The translations under genes were made by a program, and so were the position numbers. This document shows, piece by piece, positions 61,419 through 64,000 of a DNA stretch of 64,000 bases. Numbering within the stretch: position 1 is the stretch's first letter; each line of letters opens with the position of its first letter. The notes under the pieces were generated by a model that ran no database searches, had not been told where the DNA came from, and saw only the letters and a program-made list of their open reading frames with translations. The DNA comes from Bradyrhizobium sp. CCGE-LA001 (GTDB lineage: Bacteria > Pseudomonadota > Alphaproteobacteria > Rhizobiales > Xanthobacteraceae): assembly GCF_000296215.2 (NCBI RefSeq), contig NZ_CP013949.1, positions 7,557,501 through 7,621,500 on the forward strand. Reading direction: 5' to 3'.

Positions 61419-62318
61419 TCACGTCCTCCGCTGGGGATCGACGATGTCGCGCAGGCCGTCGCCGAGGAGGTTGAAGCAGAACACGGCGATCATCAGAGCA
61501 AGGCCCGGGAAGAGCGCGATCCACCATTCGCCCGAGACCATGAAGCCGGCGCCCTCGGCAACCATGATGCCCCATTCGGCGGTCGGAGGACGGACCCCGA
61601 GGCCGATGAAGGAGAGGCCGGCGGCGTTGAGGATGGCGTAGCCCATGGTCAGCGACATCTGCACGACCATGATCGGCATGATGTTCGGCAAAATGTGCAC
61701 CAGAAGGATGCGGAATTCGCCGTTGCCCGACAGGCGCGCGGCCTGCACGAAGCCGGCATTGCGGCGGACATTGGCCTCGGCGCGTGCGACGCGGGCATAG
61801 AGCGGAAAATTCACGATGGCGGTGGCCAGGATGATGTTCTGCACGGTGTTGCCGAGGGCGGCGACGATGCCCATGGCGAGCACGAACAGCGGGAAGGCCA
61901 TGATGGTGTCGGCGATGCGGCCGACGATGCGGTCGGTCCAGCCGCCGAAATAGCCCGCGGCGATGCCGGCAAGGCCGCCCATCAGGAACACCAGTGCGAC
62001 CGAGGCGATCGCGATGAAGAAATCCAGCCGCGTTGCGACGATGACGCGACTGAAGATGTCGCGGCCCAACTGGTCGGTGCCAAACCAGTGCGCCGCCGAC
62101 GGCGGCTTCAGGGTTGCAGCGGTGTCGGACGCGAGCGGATCGTAGGGCACCACGTAGGGACCAAAGATCGCCGCGAACACGATGATCAGGAGCAGCGCGA
62201 AGGCAAAGCCGGTAACCTTGTTCTCGCTGAGCACATAGCGGGTCTGTTCAAGGATCGCGACGAAACCTGAGGTCCGCGCGGGACCGACAGGTTCAACGGC
62301 AGGCGCAACGGAGCTCAT
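61419..62318 (-). CDS. Peptide-type ABC transporter permease (DppC-like)
   Basis: A 299-aa permease with an N-terminal cytoplasmic region and about six spans. It has the DppC N-terminal block (FGPYVVPYDPLASDTAATLK, HWFGTDQLGRDIFSRVI) and the EAA motif region ARAEANVRRNAGFVQAARLS. It starts 9 bp after the DppB-like gene. The 151 bp to the ATPase gene holds no ORF. Confidence 0.9.
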   Translation of the reverse strand: MSSVAPAVEPVGPARTSGFVAILEQTRYVLSENKVTGFAFALLLIIVFAAIFGPYVVPYDPLASDTAATLKPPSAAHWFGTDQLGRDIFSRVIVATRLDFFIAIASVALVFLMGGLAGIAAGYFGGWTDRIVGRIADTIMAFPLFVLAMGIVAALGNTVQNIILATAIVNFPLYARVARAEANVRRNAGFVQAARLSGNGEFRILLVHILPNIMPIMVVQMSLTMGYAILNAAGLSFIGLGVRPPTAEWGIMVAEGAGFMVSGEWWIALFPGLALMIAVFCFNLLGDGLRDIVDPQRRT

Positions 62319-62327
62319 TTGATCCTC

Positions 62328-63341
62328 CTAGCCTTCAAGTCTGATGCGCGGATCGATCACGCCGTAGAGGATGTCGATCACGAGGTTGAGCAGCACGTAC
62401 ATCACCGCCATGGTCAGCACGAAGCCTTGCACCGGTGCGAAGTCCGACGAGATCAGCGCCTCGACCGCATAGGAGCCGATGCCGGGCCAGGCGAAGACCT
62501 TTTCGACCAGCACGTTGGCGCCCAGCAGGAACGAGAACACCATGCTGAGCGTGGTGATGACCGGCAGCATGGCGTTGCGGAAGGCGTAGGTGACGATCAC
62601 GGTCGACGGCGACAGGCCGCTGGCCCGGGCCGTTCGCACGAATTCCGATCCCAGCACCGCGAGCATCGAGGCGCGCGTCATGCGTGCGATCGGCGCCAGC
62701 GAGAAGATCGCGAGGGTCGTCGCCGGCAAAATGAGCTGGCTCAGCGCCGAGCGGAACGCCTCGACGTCGCGCGCGAGCAGGGTGTCGATCAGATAGAAGC
62801 CGGTCACGGTCGGCGGCGCGCTGTAGAACACGTCGAGGCGGCCAAGCGGCGCCGGCGACCAGCCGAGGCGGAAATAGAATACGTAGACCAGCACGAGGCC
62901 GGTGAAGAACACGGGCAGCGACACGCCGGCCGTGGTCGTGACGCGGCAGAGATGGTCGATCCATGATCCCGGCCGCGTCGCGGCGAGCACGCCCAGCGGA
63001 ATGGCGATGACGATCGAGACGAAGAGACCGAGCAGCGTCAGCTCCGCGGAGGCCGGCAGGCGATTGCGGATCTCGGTCGCGACCGGCTGTCCCGTCGTAA
63101 GCGAGTTGCCGAAATCGCCATGGGCGAGATCGTTGGTGTAGCGGAAGAACTGCTCGATCAGCGGCCTGTCGAGCCCGAGCTTCTTGCGGATCTGCTCGAC
63201 GGCCTCCTTGGTCGCGGCGGGCCCGGCGAAGTAGGCGGCGGGATCACCCGGCAGCGCGCGCGTCAGCAGGAAGGTGACGATGACGACGCCGATCAGCGAG
63301 GGAATCGCGAACATCAGACGCTTGCCGATCATTGCTAACAC
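62328..63341 (-). CDS. Peptide-type ABC transporter permease (DppB-like)
   Basis: A 337-aa permease with a typical DppB N-terminus (MLAMIGKRLMFAIPSLIGVV, RALPGDPAAYFAG) and C-terminal DPRIRLEG. The EAA region is MTRASMLAVLGSEFVRTARA. It lies 116 bp downstream of the binding-protein gene, with a palindromic repeat in that gap. Confidence 0.9.
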   Translation of the reverse strand: MLAMIGKRLMFAIPSLIGVVIVTFLLTRALPGDPAAYFAGPAATKEAVEQIRKKLGLDRPLIEQFFRYTNDLAHGDFGNSLTTGQPVATEIRNRLPASAELTLLGLFVSIVIAIPLGVLAATRPGSWIDHLCRVTTTAGVSLPVFFTGLVLVYVFYFRLGWSPAPLGRLDVFYSAPPTVTGFYLIDTLLARDVEAFRSALSQLILPATTLAIFSLAPIARMTRASMLAVLGSEFVRTARASGLSPSTVIVTYAFRNAMLPVITTLSMVFSFLLGANVLVEKVFAWPGIGSYAVEALISSDFAPVQGFVLTMAVMYVLLNLVIDILYGVIDPRIRLEG

Positions 63342-63373
63342 GCGGCGAACTCCTCGTTCCGCTGCTCTCGCGC

Positions 63374-63453
63374 AAATAGTGAATAGCGAGTGGCGAGTGG
63401 CAATACGCCCCAGTCGGTGGTCACCATTCGCTACTCCCTATTCGCTACTCGCC
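63374..63453. repeat. Dispersed palindromic repeat, ATTCGCTATTCGC family, copy 3
   Basis: AATAGTGAATAGCGAGTGGC on the left, CCATTCGCTACTCCCTATTC then GCTACTCGCC on the right. It lies between the binding-protein and DppB-like genes. Copies 1 and 2 flank boxB. Confidence 0.8.
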
Positions 63454-63457
63454 TCCC

Positions 63458-64000
63458 TCACCCCTTCGCCATGGCGCGGTAATCCAACCTCCGGTGGAAC
63501 CAGTATTGATAGCCCGAGATGTTCTTCTGCATCGCGACGTTGACGAAGGGCTGGTACAGCGGGATGCGCGGGATGTCGGTGAAGGCGAGATCGACGAAGC
63601 CCTTCACGTCCTTGTCGTAGGCCGAGGTGTCGCCGGTGGCGGCGGCGGTGCGCGCGCCGTCGATCAGCTTGTCCATCTCCGCCGACTTGTAGCTCATGGT
63701 GTTGAAGACGGAATTGTTGCCGTGATAGCACCAGTAGAAGAAGTACTCGGGGTAATCGAGCCAGCCCGAGAACACGTTGGTGAAGAGCGGCATCTCCTTC
63801 TTGTTGAGCTCGGTGCGCCAGTTGGCGCCGGGCACCTTGTTGATGGTGGTCTTGATGCCGAGCTGAGCGAGGCTCTCCTGCACGAGCACGCATAGCGGTT
63901 CGTTGACGCCGGCAAAGTTGAGGTCGAACGAGATCGTGGTCTCGAAGCCGTTGGCGTAGCCGGCTTCGGCGAGCAGCGCCTTCGCCTTCGCCATGTCGGT
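63458..64000 (-). CDS. Peptide-type ABC transporter substrate-binding protein (partial, C-terminal)
   Basis: About 180 C-terminal residues of a family 5 solute-binding protein. The start lies beyond the right edge. Family features are KAKALLAEAGYANGFETTIS and a hydrophobic/aromatic run typical of the lobe-2 region (TNVFSGWLDYPEYFFYWCYH). It ends YRAMAKG. As first gene of the operon with DppBCDF-like and AtzGEH proteins, it defines the imported substrate, which is not recognisable here. Confidence 0.88.
   Translation of the reverse strand, partial: TDMAKAKALLAEAGYANGFETTISFDLNFAGVNEPLCVLVQESLAQLGIKTTINKVPGANWRTELNKKEMPLFTNVFSGWLDYPEYFFYWCYHGNNSVFNTMSYKSAEMDKLIDGARTAAATGDTSAYDKDVKGFVDLAFTDIPRIPLYQPFVNVAMQKNISGYQYWFHRRLDYRAMAKG

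Overview
The window is high-GC alphaproteobacterial DNA that reads like a Bradyrhizobium (or close Rhodopseudomonas relative) chromosome. Four things point there: a bjaR/bjaI-type quorum-sensing pair, a CYP199A P450 with its own ferredoxin, a kaiC-kaiB-histidine kinase operon, and several families of intergenic palindromes common in that group. I see no rRNA, tRNA, CRISPR array, transposase or phage gene.

Layout. 0-6.7 kb: phoR with a PHO box just beyond it (the pst genes should lie to the left, outside the window), an integral membrane protein, an OmpA-type protein coupled to a small membrane protein, a polysaccharide deacetylase and an SDR. 6.8-14.6 kb: an aerobic benzoyl-CoA (box) module with boxB, boxC, a DUF309 protein, an alpha/beta hydrolase and benzoate-CoA ligase on the minus strand, divergent from boxR and a truncated haemoglobin. 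No boxA or boxD is visible. 14.6-18.8 kb: a B12-binding protein with a photoreceptor-like motif, a transglutaminase-like protein, a PRC-barrel protein and a KefB-type antiporter. 18.8-22.7 kb: IclR regulator, Rieske oxygenase and glutamine-synthetase-like ligase. 22.9-26.7 kb: a small secreted protein, a TonB siderophore receptor and its AraC regulator. 26.8-30.1 kb: a livHMGF-type importer without a binding protein. 30.4-32.1 kb: LuxR/LuxI plus a small coupled ORF. 32.3-36.6 kb: small ORFs, then kaiC-kaiB-HWE kinase.

36.7-45.3 kb: LysR, a shikimate/quinate dehydrogenase, a complete liv-type importer and a QuiC1-type dehydroshikimate dehydratase. Together these predict uptake of quinate/shikimate and conversion to protocatechuate. 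45.5-51.8 kb: an orphan solute-binding protein, NDH-2, then a CYP199A/ferredoxin/binding-protein operon with a divergent MarR. 52.2-54.7 kb: a feruloyl-CoA-synthetase-like ligase and a divergent MarR. 54.9-64 kb: atzF-like allophanate hydrolase and a minus-strand operon of peptide-type ABC transporter, atzG, atzE, atzH and gntR. The transporter's binding protein is cut by the window end.

Much of the window therefore handles plant-derived aromatic acids: benzoate, para-substituted benzoates, hydroxycinnamates and quinate/shikimate, with importers to match. The most useful regulatory observation is a 16-bp dyad (ATGCAC-N4-KTKCAT type). It occurs upstream of boxC, in the bclA/boxR divergent promoter and upstream of the binding-protein-less liv importer, which suggests one BoxR regulon that includes benzoate uptake. 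A second striking point is a dispersed palindromic repeat translated in frame as the linker of a fused ABC ATPase.
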